64,000 nucleotides of DNA from Enterocloster clostridioformis (lineage in GTDB: Bacteria; Bacillota; Clostridia; Lachnospirales; Lachnospiraceae), in the NCBI RefSeq assembly GCF_020297485.1, contig NZ_JAIWZC010000002.1, positions 310,001-374,000 on the forward strand, written 5' to 3'. Under the pieces are notes generated by a model that was given only the letters and a program-made list of their open reading frames with translations, ran no database searches and had not been told where the DNA came from. Below are positions 34,418-43,239 of this stretch, piece by piece. Positions within the stretch are counted from its first letter, which is position 1, and each line of letters begins with the position of its first letter. A program made the position numbers and the translations under genes.

Positions 34418-34434
34418 GTTCTATATTATAGAAC
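34418..34434. promoter_or_regulatory. Perfect palindromic operator, probable IclR site
   Basis: GTTCTATA-T-TATAGAAC, eight-base arms. It lies 10-26 bases downstream of the predicted start of the dehydratase operon, where a bound repressor would block elongation or promoter clearance. Confidence 0.75.
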
Positions 34435-34450
34435 TTTATTCTATATTGTA

Positions 34451-34479
34451 ATAGTATATTGTTTTTATAATTACGTCAA
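34451..34479 (-). promoter_or_regulatory. Promoter of the dehydratase operon
   Basis: On the minus strand: TTGACG (34479-34474), 17-bp spacer, TACTAT (34456-34451). Confidence 0.7.
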
Positions 34480-34599
34480 TGACAATTAAACACAAAATTA
34501 CAAATCATTTTTGTACATGTTGTATAAGTTAAAAAATAAAACGGTTGAATTATTCTGCTTAAGATGATAAATTACTATTTAGATAACAGGAGGTATATT

Positions 34600-35385
34600 A
34601 TGGCAACAACAAAAATCATCCAATCTTTAGAGCGCGCCATGTCCATTTTGGAACTTTTTCAGAACAGTGTGGTAGAATTAAGCTTAAAGGACATTTCCGA
34701 GAAGTTGGAATTAAATAAAAGTACCACCTTTGGCCTTGTGAACAGTCTTGCGGCACTGGGCTATCTTTTACAGAACGAAGATAATCAAAGGTACTGCCTT
34801 GGGCCTAAGATATTGTGTCTCACCAATGCGCTTAAAATGAATAATGTCCTGATACGGATTGCACATCCTTTTCTTGAACAGCTCTCTCACAAATATCATG
34901 AAACGGTACACAGTGCAGTACAGTCCGATAACAGCGTCATTTACCTGGATAAAGTAGAATCGGACTCATCTATTTTTATCAACACTCAAATGGGTGTTAA
35001 AAACTACATGTATTGTACCGGCGTAGGCAAATGCCTTTTGTCTTACAAAACAGAAGCACAAATTGACCAAATCCTTTCCTTCCCCCTCAAGGCAAAGACA
35101 TACAATACAATCACCCGGAGAGAAGCGCTATTAAACGAGCTGAAGCTAAGCCGGGAGCGCGGATATTCTATGGATAACGAAGAAATTGAAATTGGTCTCA
35201 CATGTGTGGGTTTCCCTGTTTTTAAAGGTTTTGAAGATCCTGGCTTTGCCATCAGTATATCCGGAGCAACCGGCAGAATTCTGGACAAATTACATAGTAC
35301 AGATCTGATCCACGACATGCAGGCTGCTGCCGCAGCAATGTCATGGCAGATCTATAATTATCAGCTTCCTGATGTCAACCTATGA
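34600..35385 (+). CDS. IclR-family regulator
   Basis: 261 residues. The ATG at 34600 follows AACAGGAGGTATATT. The N-terminal winged helix has LSLKDISEKLELNKSTTFGLVNSLAALGYL. The C-terminal effector domain has CTGVGKCLLSY and GYSMDNEEIEIGLTCVGFPVF. It is divergent from the dehydratase operon and probably controls it through the palindrome at 34418. IclR regulators commonly sense sugar-acid or aromatic intermediates. Confidence 0.93.
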   Translation: MATTKIIQSLERAMSILELFQNSVVELSLKDISEKLELNKSTTFGLVNSLAALGYLLQNEDNQRYCLGPKILCLTNALKMNNVLIRIAHPFLEQLSHKYHETVHSAVQSDNSVIYLDKVESDSSIFINTQMGVKNYMYCTGVGKCLLSYKTEAQIDQILSFPLKAKTYNTITRREALLNELKLSRERGYSMDNEEIEIGLTCVGFPVFKGFEDPGFAISISGATGRILDKLHSTDLIHDMQAAAAAMSWQIYNYQLPDVNL

Positions 35386-35418
35386 AATGTAGAATACAGA
35401 GGTGTATCGAATGCCCGG

Positions 35419-35571
35419 CTACCATGAACAGCAGGATATAAAATCAGGTCCTTTCCCACTGCCCGCCTCAAGGCAGGCGACCACCCGAGAAAGCTGCTCG
35501 TAAGGCAGTTCGCTTCTGGTGTCGTCCAGAATCTTCTTTTCAGATATCAACCCGTTGACGATAGAAATCAT
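35419..35571 (-). pseudogene. Gene fragment (50 codons)
   Basis: ATG 35571 to TAG 35419 gives a natural-looking peptide with KKILDDTRSELPYEQLSRVV. Its ATG overlaps the stop of the next fragment (ATGA). It is probably the tail of a phage or element gene joined by deletion. Family not recognised. Confidence 0.4.
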
Positions 35572-36021
35572 GGACCATTCGCCAGCTCTACATCACAGGC
35601 CAGACAGCACAGTTCCAGAAAGGCATAGGCTTTGCCCACCGTCTCAAAGCCGTTGAAGCTCCTGTCAAACCGGAGCATATAGTCATAGGCTTTCAGCTCC
35701 AGGCAGTTCACTGTCCGGTTCGCCTCGCAGACCTCGAAAATGCCCACCGGCACTTCCTCATAAGAGCCGTCCGCAAGCTGCAGGTGGTAGGACAGTTCCA
35801 CCTTCGCGTCCTTCAGCGTGTACCGGTCGATCTTAGAGTACAAATAAATACCCATCTCGGCGGCATACACCGTCCCCAGCTCGATCTTCCGAACTGCCGC
35901 AGCACTGCGCCGTGACATACCCGCTCCCCTTCACGATATCGTCATAGGTGAACGGATACTCCACTCCCGCCTTCGTCGTGATCTTCCCCGTCCAGTAAAA
36001 GTTTCGGGTGTTCTCCTGCAC
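35568..36021 (-). pseudogene. Phage tail/baseplate-like protein fragment, frameshifted
   Basis: One frame (from 36021) reads NFYWTGKITTKAGVEYPF and DIVKGSGYVTAQCCGSSE. A second frame continues with IELGTVYAAEMGIYLYSKIDRYTL and ends near CCLACDVELANG. Joined, they resemble the N-terminal part of a clostridial phage tail protein that begins with this GSGY..QCCGS motif. At least one frameshift near 35890 and loss of the 3' part make it a pseudogene. Unrelated to the Mu-like prophage. Confidence 0.6.
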
Positions 36022-36252
36022 CGCCTGCAGGAATTCCCCTTGCGAATATCTTCTTCATTCTTTTTCAGCTCAATTTCCCAGAGCCGCAAGCGGTTCAGAA
36101 TGCTGAATGCTTGCTTAACCGCCATACCGCTATCTCCCGATGCAGCCACCCCCAATGTAGTGGGCATCAGCATACCATTCCGAAACGGTATGGGAACGAC
36201 CATGCTTTTAAGCGCATCGTGGACATCACAAAGTCCATCAAAACACCTCGAA
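36022..36252 (-). pseudogene. Fragment upstream of the tail-protein remnant
   Basis: A minus-strand frame reads ALKSMVVPIPFRNGMLMPTTLG and RLRLWEIELKKNEEDIRKG with no start site, then loses frame near 36030. Composition looks coding. Probably part of the same decayed phage segment; no family assigned. Confidence 0.45.
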
Positions 36253-36262
36253 TCCAGTTGGT

Positions 36263-36526
36263 TTAGGAATCGTCTTCTATCTGCTGCATCACTAATTGTC
36301 CATTTTTAATATCCACATATTCTTCTGAAACCCGAAAATCCTTCGGGTATTCTATTTTTGCTATTACATATGATGCCGCAAATTCCAATATAAGAATGAC
36401 CACCGTTGCAAGAACGACATATCCCAAGATACATATAGATGGTACTGTTGATGGTTCTGCGAAAATAGAACAAATATAGCCGATTGCAATATCCAGAAAG
36501 GCGCAGATATTTTGTGGTTCAGCGTT
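36263..36526 (-). pseudogene. Truncated membrane protein fragment
   Basis: A minus-strand frame ending at TAA 36263 reads two hydrophobic stretches (ICAFLDIAIGYICSIFA and ILGYVVLATVVILILEFAAS), then KIEYPKDFRVSEEYVDIKNG. There is no start; the frame emerges where the HsdS remnant loses homology, so a deletion fused the two. Origin unknown. Confidence 0.5.
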
Positions 36527-36966
36527 GTCAATTCCTCTTGCCGTAAGGCTATAGTCTCTTCCACTTTATCCAGAGTAGCAGCAATTCTTCGCTGTTCATT
36601 TATCGGGGGGAGGCTTATCGGAAACTCACTCAAAATAGAAAACTTGAGGTTGTCCCGCACACTGCCAGTTGTATATGACCTTATAATTCTTTCACTGACA
36701 TCGAACACTACATATAGCGGACTGACTATAACTCTATCCTCACAACTTTGCCAATCGACAGAACCCACGTTGATTCTGGAGGGGTTATATGCAAAGAAGC
36801 CCCGAGGCCCAATTTTGTATGTAGTCTTATCTTTGCTCGCCACTTCTTTGCTGAAATATCCGGTGCAAAATCCCTGCTCATTCGTTACACTGTTAACTGG
36901 GATGTTTTCTCCGTTTTTGTTGCGTTCAGAATACTCTGTAATGACAGATCCGAGTTTAATTATCAT
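36527..36966 (-). pseudogene. hsdS: Type I restriction specificity subunit remnant
   Basis: From ATG 36966: IIKLGSVITEYSERNKNGE at the start of a target-recognition domain, then LPPINEQRRIAATLDKVEETIALRQ, the conserved HsdS spacer. Only one recognition domain is left of the usual two; homology stops after LTTLNHKI and runs into the membrane fragment. It is in frame with the HsdM remnant upstream, with no stop between them. Confidence 0.8.
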
Positions 36967-38250
36967 AGCATCCCCCCTCAGTTCTATCAACCTCTTCTGG
37001 ATCTCAGTTTCCAAGGTATCCAATTTGTCCAGAATTTCTGCCGTAGAGGGGTACTCTACCGTCACATACTCCGTCTTTTTATACTTGTTTATGGACAAGT
37101 CATATCCATTATCTACGATTTCCTGTTTCGGCACAAAGAAGCTCTGTTCAGTGCGCATTACGATTATTAAACCTTGCAATAATATCCGAAATGTCATTCT
37201 CCCTGATATACAGAACGCTTATCGTCCAGACTGTAGCCGTCTGCCTTCATGTCATAGAACCAGACATCCTCTCCACCAACTCACGGCGGATCGCCTGACG
37301 CGCCTTAGAGGAACCAAAGAGAACGCCATCGGGAACAATACAAGCGCAGCGACCGCCCACTTTCAGCATCTTAGTGAATAGCGCTACAAAGAGCAATTCT
37401 GTCTTTCTGGTTTTGCACAGTGCCAGCAGATCCTTACTGATTTCCTCTTGGAATACACTGCCGGTAAATGGCGGGTTTGCCATGATAAGGGAATACTGGT
37501 CACGCTCGGTGTTCTCGCCGGAAAGGGAGTCCTGATAGGTGATGTGCGGATCCTCAACGCCGTGGAGCATCATATTCATAGCTAATCCGCAGCCTGGACT
37601 GGTCGGTATCAAAGCCGGAGAGCAGACCGGACTTGAAGTAACGCATATTGTCGGTCTTCATCAGTTCCTTTTTCTGATTCTCGCTGATATAGGCTGCGCT
37701 GAATGGAGTCCTTGAGAGCGGGCTTCATCAGCGCCACCATCATATTGATGATGTGCCGGTGTGTACGGAACTGGCCGTTTTCACCGGCAGCGGCAATTTT
37801 ACCGAGAAGGTACTCGTAAACATCGCCCATAATATCCTTGTTGTTCATATCCATGGCATCAATGCCATCAACAACCTTGGCAAGCACCTTTGCCGTAGGG
37901 ATCAGAAACACAGTGTCTTTCATATAGCGGCTGAAAGCAGTATCCTTGCCTTCACCGATGGTTCTGATGAGAAACACATAGGTTTGGATATTGGTCAGCA
38001 TCTGGCCAGGTTCAAAGTTGTGAAACACATTCCAGCGAAGGTTTTTATATTCTGTTTCCACACGGGGGCTCTCGCTGATCACACAAATCCTGGAACACCT
38101 TGCTTTTCTGCGGAACACCCAGCAGATTGGCATTAGCCTCCGCTTTCAGCTGATTGTCATCCAACAGCTTCATAAACATCAAATAGGTGATTTGCTCCAG
38201 AACAGTAATGGGACTGGTAATACCTCCAGTCCATATGGTGTCCCAATTGT
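36967..38250 (-). pseudogene. hsdM: Type I restriction-modification methylase, multiply frameshifted
   Basis: Pieces in at least four frames: near 38150-38250 an N-terminal portion, 37609-38133 with GDVYEYLLGKIAAAGENGQFRTHRHI, and 37247-37612 with the amino-methylase motif [10 protein letters not shown]. The 37197-36967 segment has the C-terminal EIQKRLIELRG. Gaps and frame changes preclude function. No hsdR was seen, so the locus offers no restriction by itself. Confidence 0.85.
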
Positions 38251-38253
38251 TTT

Positions 38254-39594
38254 TTACTTGTTTTTCTGCTCCAATGCCAGCCCAATCAACCGATCTGCAT
38301 GGTCTGCCATGAACAGTGGAATATTCAGTACATCATCGTCCATCTTCAGATTATCCAGAGAGAACCGTACACGGAGCTTCACTTGATCTGGGAACAACTC
38401 CTTGAATTTCTTGAGACTCTTGCTGGTGGTGTTGGTCTCGGATTTGACCTCTACAGGGAAAATGTCATTTTCTCTCTGAATGAGGAAATCTACCTCGTAA
38501 GGAGGATTGTTCTGGCTCCAGTATCGGGGAATCACTTCAAACTGCGTGATTAAGGTCTGAAGCACAAAGTCCTCGGTAAGAGCGCCTTTGAATTCCGTGA
38601 ACAGGCGGTTGCCTTCACCAAAGGCTGTAGGAGCCAGCTGCGCCAGACGGCGGAGTAGACCCACATCCACCAGATAAATCTTAAAGGCAGAAAGGTCATC
38701 GTAGGCAGCCACAGGCAGGCCGGGAGCGGAGCTGCGGTAGATTTTGTGCACCAGACGGGAATCTACCAGCCACTGCAGGGCATCTTCGTATTCACGGGCT
38801 CTTGCGCCCTCTTTGACAACTTTGTAGATAAACTTCTTGTTTTCTCTTGCCAGCTGAGACGGTATGGATTTCCAAATCATAGAGATCTTCGGGAACTCAC
38901 TGATATTGGGATGCTTGGCAAAATCCCGCTCGTAGGTGCCAATGATCCCGGACAGGGCTTCCTGCATGGCAGCTACATCCCGTGCCTCCGTCCACATCAG
39001 AACGGATTCGGGCATACCGCCGGTCACATAGTACATCTTGAGTTTTTCATAAAGAGGATTAAAGAAAGCATCGGGGATCGGCTCAATGGTGTCAACAGTC
39101 TCCAAATACTTCGCCAAATTCTCATCACCGTTGGCGAGCAGGAACTCTATAAAGGTCATAGGATCGATCTGCATGAAGTTGACCTTGCCCACAGGGAAAG
39201 ACGAAGGTTTCGCCAGGGCAATTCCCAACAGAGAACCGGCACAGGCAATGTGATACTGCGGCGCATTCTCGCAGAAATACTTCATGGAGTTGATGACCTT
39301 GGGGCAGTCCTGTACCTCATCGAAGATGATGAGTGTCTTTTCCGGTATAATCTTCTGACCGCTGGCCAGCATCAGATTCTGCAAAATCCGATCTACATCC
39401 TTGGTGGTTTCAAAGAACTGCTTATATTCCTCATTTTCATCAAAGTTAAAATAGGCGGTATTTTCATAATAGCGTCTGCCAAATTCTTTAAGAATCCAGG
39501 TCTTGCCCACCTGGCGCACGCCTTTTAATATCAGAGGCTTGCGGTAGGGTGAATTCTTCCAATCCAGCAGCTTATTCAAAATCAATCGTTCCAT
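38254..39594 (-). CDS. AAA ATPase with DUF4143 domain
   Basis: 446 residues, intact. Walker A GVRQVGKTW near residue 25; Walker B LIIFDEVQDCP near 90. The C-terminal DUF4143 part has FPVEVKSETNTTSKSLKKF, a nuclease-like ExK strand. These proteins are widespread in gut bacteria and often sit in variable loci; their role is unknown. Start at 39594 after GGAGTGTATCTATGG-type sequence. It abuts the hsdM remnant at its 3' end. Confidence 0.9.
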   Translation of the reverse strand: MERLILNKLLDWKNSPYRKPLILKGVRQVGKTWILKEFGRRYYENTAYFNFDENEEYKQFFETTKDVDRILQNLMLASGQKIIPEKTLIIFDEVQDCPKVINSMKYFCENAPQYHIACAGSLLGIALAKPSSFPVGKVNFMQIDPMTFIEFLLANGDENLAKYLETVDTIEPIPDAFFNPLYEKLKMYYVTGGMPESVLMWTEARDVAAMQEALSGIIGTYERDFAKHPNISEFPKISMIWKSIPSQLARENKKFIYKVVKEGARAREYEDALQWLVDSRLVHKIYRSSAPGLPVAAYDDLSAFKIYLVDVGLLRRLAQLAPTAFGEGNRLFTEFKGALTEDFVLQTLITQFEVIPRYWSQNNPPYEVDFLIQRENDIFPVEVKSETNTTSKSLKKFKELFPDQVKLRVRFSLDNLKMDDDVLNIPLFMADHADRLIGLALEQKNK

Positions 39595-39786
39595 AGATAC
39601 ACTCCTTCACACTTTTATTGGAGTTTTCGTGGTTCCAAATCATATTTTTATTATATGCTAATCGTTTTGAAATTACAACCAAAATCACAAAGTTATTGAG
39701 ATTTTAGGGACTTCTATCACATTTTTCTAGGAAGGGAGCGGCATCTCGGAAATATAAAACTCTCATTTATCACCGTTATATTAGTT

Positions 39787-39894
39787 TTAAACAGCCTCTC
39801 TTCCCATATACAACAAAGTCCCGTCTGCTTTTTTCGAGAATTTGGCAAAAAATTCATCATAAGCAATCCAGCTTTCCCTTGGGTAATTGGCATG
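39787..39894 (-). pseudogene. C-terminal gene fragment
   Basis: A minus-strand frame ending at TAA 39787 reads NYPRESWIAYDEFFAKFSKKA and ends LLYMGREAV. It looks coding but has no upstream part; it breaks near the IS remnant at 39900. Family not identified. Confidence 0.4.
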
Positions 39895-40026
39895 GGACTA
39901 TACATAATATACGACTTTACAACTTTTAAGAAAAAAATATCGTACAGGACACTTTGGTGTATAATTAGTTTGCCAACAAAATATACAAAGGAAAGTGACC
40001 CTGTACGACAAACTCATTATACAACG

Positions 40027-40310
40027 AAAAGAACCTGTTTGGTAGACTTCAACAATATTTTTCCATCTATATTTAAAACGTTTTCTTCCCCTGCCGCGGA
40101 GACTTTATTTCTACTGGCTTTATCCATACTTGCCATGGAGTCGGCGGATTCCATCCGTTCCCTCTACCGACATTTTTTGTCTGGCATCACCCAAAAGTCA
40201 CTGACTGCTTTTTATTATGCCTGTTCCTACTCCAAAGCAGACTATTCCAGATTCATGAATGTAATGGCATCCCTGGCTTTAAAACTCATTCCTGAAGAAC
40301 TCCGCATCTT
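40027..40310 (+). pseudogene. N-terminal piece of a DDE transposase (IS4-like)
   Basis: The frame reads LVDFNNIFPSIFKTFSSPAAE, ESADSIRSLYRHFLSGIT and FYYACSYSKADYSRFM, typical of the N-terminus of a DDE transposase. It stops being homologous after LKLIPEELRIF at about 40310, before any catalytic acid. Just upstream, TCGTACAGGACAC and an inverted partner (GTGACCCTGTACGA) near 39950-40010 may be the end of that IS. Confidence 0.6.
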
Positions 40311-41122
40311 TTTTCTTAAGGACCATTCCCTTCTTAACTGCCTGTTTCATTCGGTCAGGGATGTCATCCTGCGTATGTTCTTCAAGCTTAACAAGTCCAA
40401 AAACTTTAATTCTGGCTTTATCTGCGTCCCGCATACCTTCGGGAGGGATTTGAAATGGAATCCTCACATCCATGCCCTGATTTCCCAAGGCGGGGCTGGT
40501 AACTTCACTGCCTGGCGCCCTCATACTCACTTTGATTATCGCTTCCTGCGCCTGTCCGTAAAGTCCTTTTGGAGCAGCTCTCCCTTAAACTTGGACCGTC
40601 TTTTAAGAAACTTAAAAACCAGATTTACAAAGACCATCCCGATGGGTTTTATGTCAGGGCCAAACCCAATCCGCGCTCCCCTGATATCACTATTAAATAT
40701 ATCAGCAGATATCTGGGCCGGCCCGTCATTGCCACTTCCAGGATTGATGCCTATGATGGGACTTCTGTGACATCCACTATCAGCGCCATGAGGACCATGA
40801 AACTGTGACCGAATGCATCCCCGCCATTGACTTTATCAAACGCCTGATTGTACATATCCCTGACAGACACTTTAAAATGGTCCGCTGCTATGGGATTTAT
40901 GCAAAGCACCATAAACAGGAAAAAAATCTCCGGAAATGTTTATCCCCTCAGAAGCAGCGTTATCTTTCCAGGCTTCTGGATTGGCGTAATTCAATCCTTC
41001 TGGCTCTTGGCTATGATCCGCTCAGATGCCCGGAGTGTGGCACTTCTATGTTGGTTTTAGAAGTTTACCACAAAAAAACTGCACTGTTTGAACGCTATCG
41101 AAAGGCTATGGGATATGGATAG
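40311..41122 (+). pseudogene. IS91-type Y2 transposase remnant, fused to the DDE fragment
   Basis: In frame with the DDE piece, the sequence switches to an IS91-type protein (GFICVPHTFGRDLKWNPHIHAL). It then shifts frame near 40575 and again near 40770. The Y2 region TIKYISRYLGRPVIATSRID and the C-terminus GYDPLRCPECGTSMLVLEV are recognisable. The N-terminal zinc-finger domain is missing. Non-functional. Confidence 0.75.
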
Positions 41123-41202
41123 CTCCATACGCCTTATTCTTTCTCTACCGTCAGATAGTGCAGCCTAAACCAAAAACAAAAAACTACATAGGCAACGTCA
41201 TG

Positions 41203-41226
41203 GCGAAGTTACATCTTCGCTTTTTT
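41203..41226 (+). terminator. Intrinsic terminator
   Basis: GCGAAG (41203-41208)/CTTCGC (41215-41220) with a six-base loop and TTTTTT. It ends the IS91-type remnant; the rest of 41123-41303 shows nothing else. Confidence 0.7.
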
Positions 41227-41302
41227 GCTATGCCATTTTTTATTTCAAGTCTATTATACACTATCTTGGCCGATTTGCGAAGTTTCCTGAAAAGGAACAA
41301 AT

Positions 41303-43101
41303 GGGGGCTGTGAAAAAATAGAGTAGACGGACTCTATTTCCCACAGCCCCCTCACTTTTTGATCCGGAGGTCTGTTACTTCCCTAAAAAAGCATATACCT
41401 CCCCCTTACCCCCATGAAAAGCGGGCCTTCCTTCTTTATGCCGCAATGGCAGCTCTTTTCCTTTTGTTTCTGAATTTATAGAGATTATGCCCTATGGAGA
41501 CCAAATATATTTCCAAACTCACTCGCTTTAGCTTTCTTCTTACCACACGTTTGTACCATCGGTCATACTTTATGATTCCAAATGTCCCTTCCGCCTGGAT
41601 TGAACGGTTCATCCGCAGCAGTGCTCCATGGATACTTTCCAGGTTTTCCACTACTTCCTGGTACATACAGCTCAGCTCCCGGTTCACACACACCATCCGG
41701 TTCTTGTCTGGCTTTTTACATTGTTCCTTATACGGACATCCGCCGCAGTCCTCACACGTATAGTATTCTTCCTGACGTCCATACCGGTTCCCTTTCACCG
41801 CTTTCCTGTATGCAAAACGGAACTTCTTTCCCCATGGACATATCAGGGTCCCATCCGGACCCGGCTTAAAGTTCACCGCACGGAACGGATTCTCATGATA
41901 TTCTTTCTCTTTTGTCTCTTTTTTGTACATCGGGAATTTCATGTACTTTTCCATCCCGTGTTCCTGACAATAAATATAATTGTTGTACGAACCGTATCCC
42001 GCATCAGCTACCGGATATTTCGGATAAAATCCATACAGCTCCCTGAATTTCTCCATCAGCGGCACAAAGCAGTCCATATCCGACCGGTACTGCTTCACAT
42101 CGATGACCGCTATATATTCATCCGCTGCCCCAATCTGAATGTTATATGCCGGGAGCAGCTGGTCGTTTCCCATGTAGTCCTTTTTCATCCGCATAAACGT
42201 GGCATCATGGTCCGCTTTGGAATAGCTGTTGCGTTCCGGGCCGCAGATCCGGATCTTTTTCACATATTCTTTCAGCTTTTGTGTGTATTCTTTCAGCTTC
42301 TCGTAATATCTCTGCTCCCTGCTCTTGCGATGGCCTCTGCCGTGGACGAACGCCTCCTCGTCGATCCGGCACTGAAAAGCGTATCGTCCAAGAATCATCT
42401 CCAGACCCTGCGGAGTATATTCTGTGTTCGTCTCAACCTTCAGTCCGGTATAGGCCAGGTCCTCATTGATCTGATCCAGCAGCTGTGTGATTTTCGCAAA
42501 CAGCCGGTATCTGGATTTCTCCGTTGCTTTTTTCCATACCCAGCTGTATTTGTTCGCATTTGCCTCAAATTTTGAGCCGTCTATATAAAGATGTTCCAGA
42601 TCCACGGCGTCTTTTTTTCGGATATACTCCATAACGGCACGGAAAATATCTTCGGCCTTTCCGTCGATTTCATTATTAATAAAGTATCCGAAGGAGCGGT
42701 AACCGGGTGTTTCGTAATCCATCAGGTACATATAACGGATATTGGTTCTGCACCGGTCCTCCAATTCCCTTAAACTTGCGTATCCTGTGTCCATAAAGCC
42801 GAATAAGATTGTTTTAAGCATATTGACCCGATTATATCCCGGCCTGCCATACGGTATAATGGTTCCGGCCTGAGATACTGTTCTATTCCGATCTCCTCCA
42901 TGATCTGGTCAAATACCAATACCGGATCGCAGATATCCAGACTATCTGCAAGAAATACTGGAAATCTTCCCTGCTTTGGACTATAATAAGACATGGTATT
43001 ATTTTTCATGACAGATAAATTATACCAACAAAAAAAGAACGTTTCCAGGGTAAAACCTGAAAATGTTCTTTTTTTGTTAAGGGGCTTTTTTCACAGCCCC
43101 T
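41303..43101 (-). mobile_element. IS1182-type insertion sequence
   Basis: Terminal inverted repeats of at least 15 bp: GGGGCTGTGAAAAAA at 41304-41318 and its complement at 43086-43100. Just inside both ends lie hairpins able to stop transcription: a long stem at 41303-41352 and another at about 43029-43075. The single gene is on the minus strand. Confidence 0.8.
41436..43009 (-). pseudogene. IS1182-type transposase, frameshifted near 42855
   Basis: The N-terminal 55 codons (from ATG 43009, TMSYYSPKQGRFPVFLADSL) end in a wrong frame after YLRPEPL. The body from about 42860 reads IPYGRPGYNRVNMLKTILFG and then 461 residues with a DDE-type fold (DLEHLYIDGSKFEANANKY, YPVADAGYGSYNNYIYC). One lost base explains the break, and a -1 slip would restore it, but no classical slippery heptamer is present there. 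A stretch of Cys residues (CEDCGGCPYKEQC) is typical of the family. Confidence 0.85.
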
Positions 43102-43239
43102 TTTATGAGCATTTAGTAATGGAAATCAAATTGAGGGTTATACTTATTCCAGACATGCTGAGTGAAAATCGATAGGGCTTTCATGCTGGATCAGGCTCTG
43201 TGGCGAACTCAAAACAAGCGTTCCTGCTATGTGTAAGGC

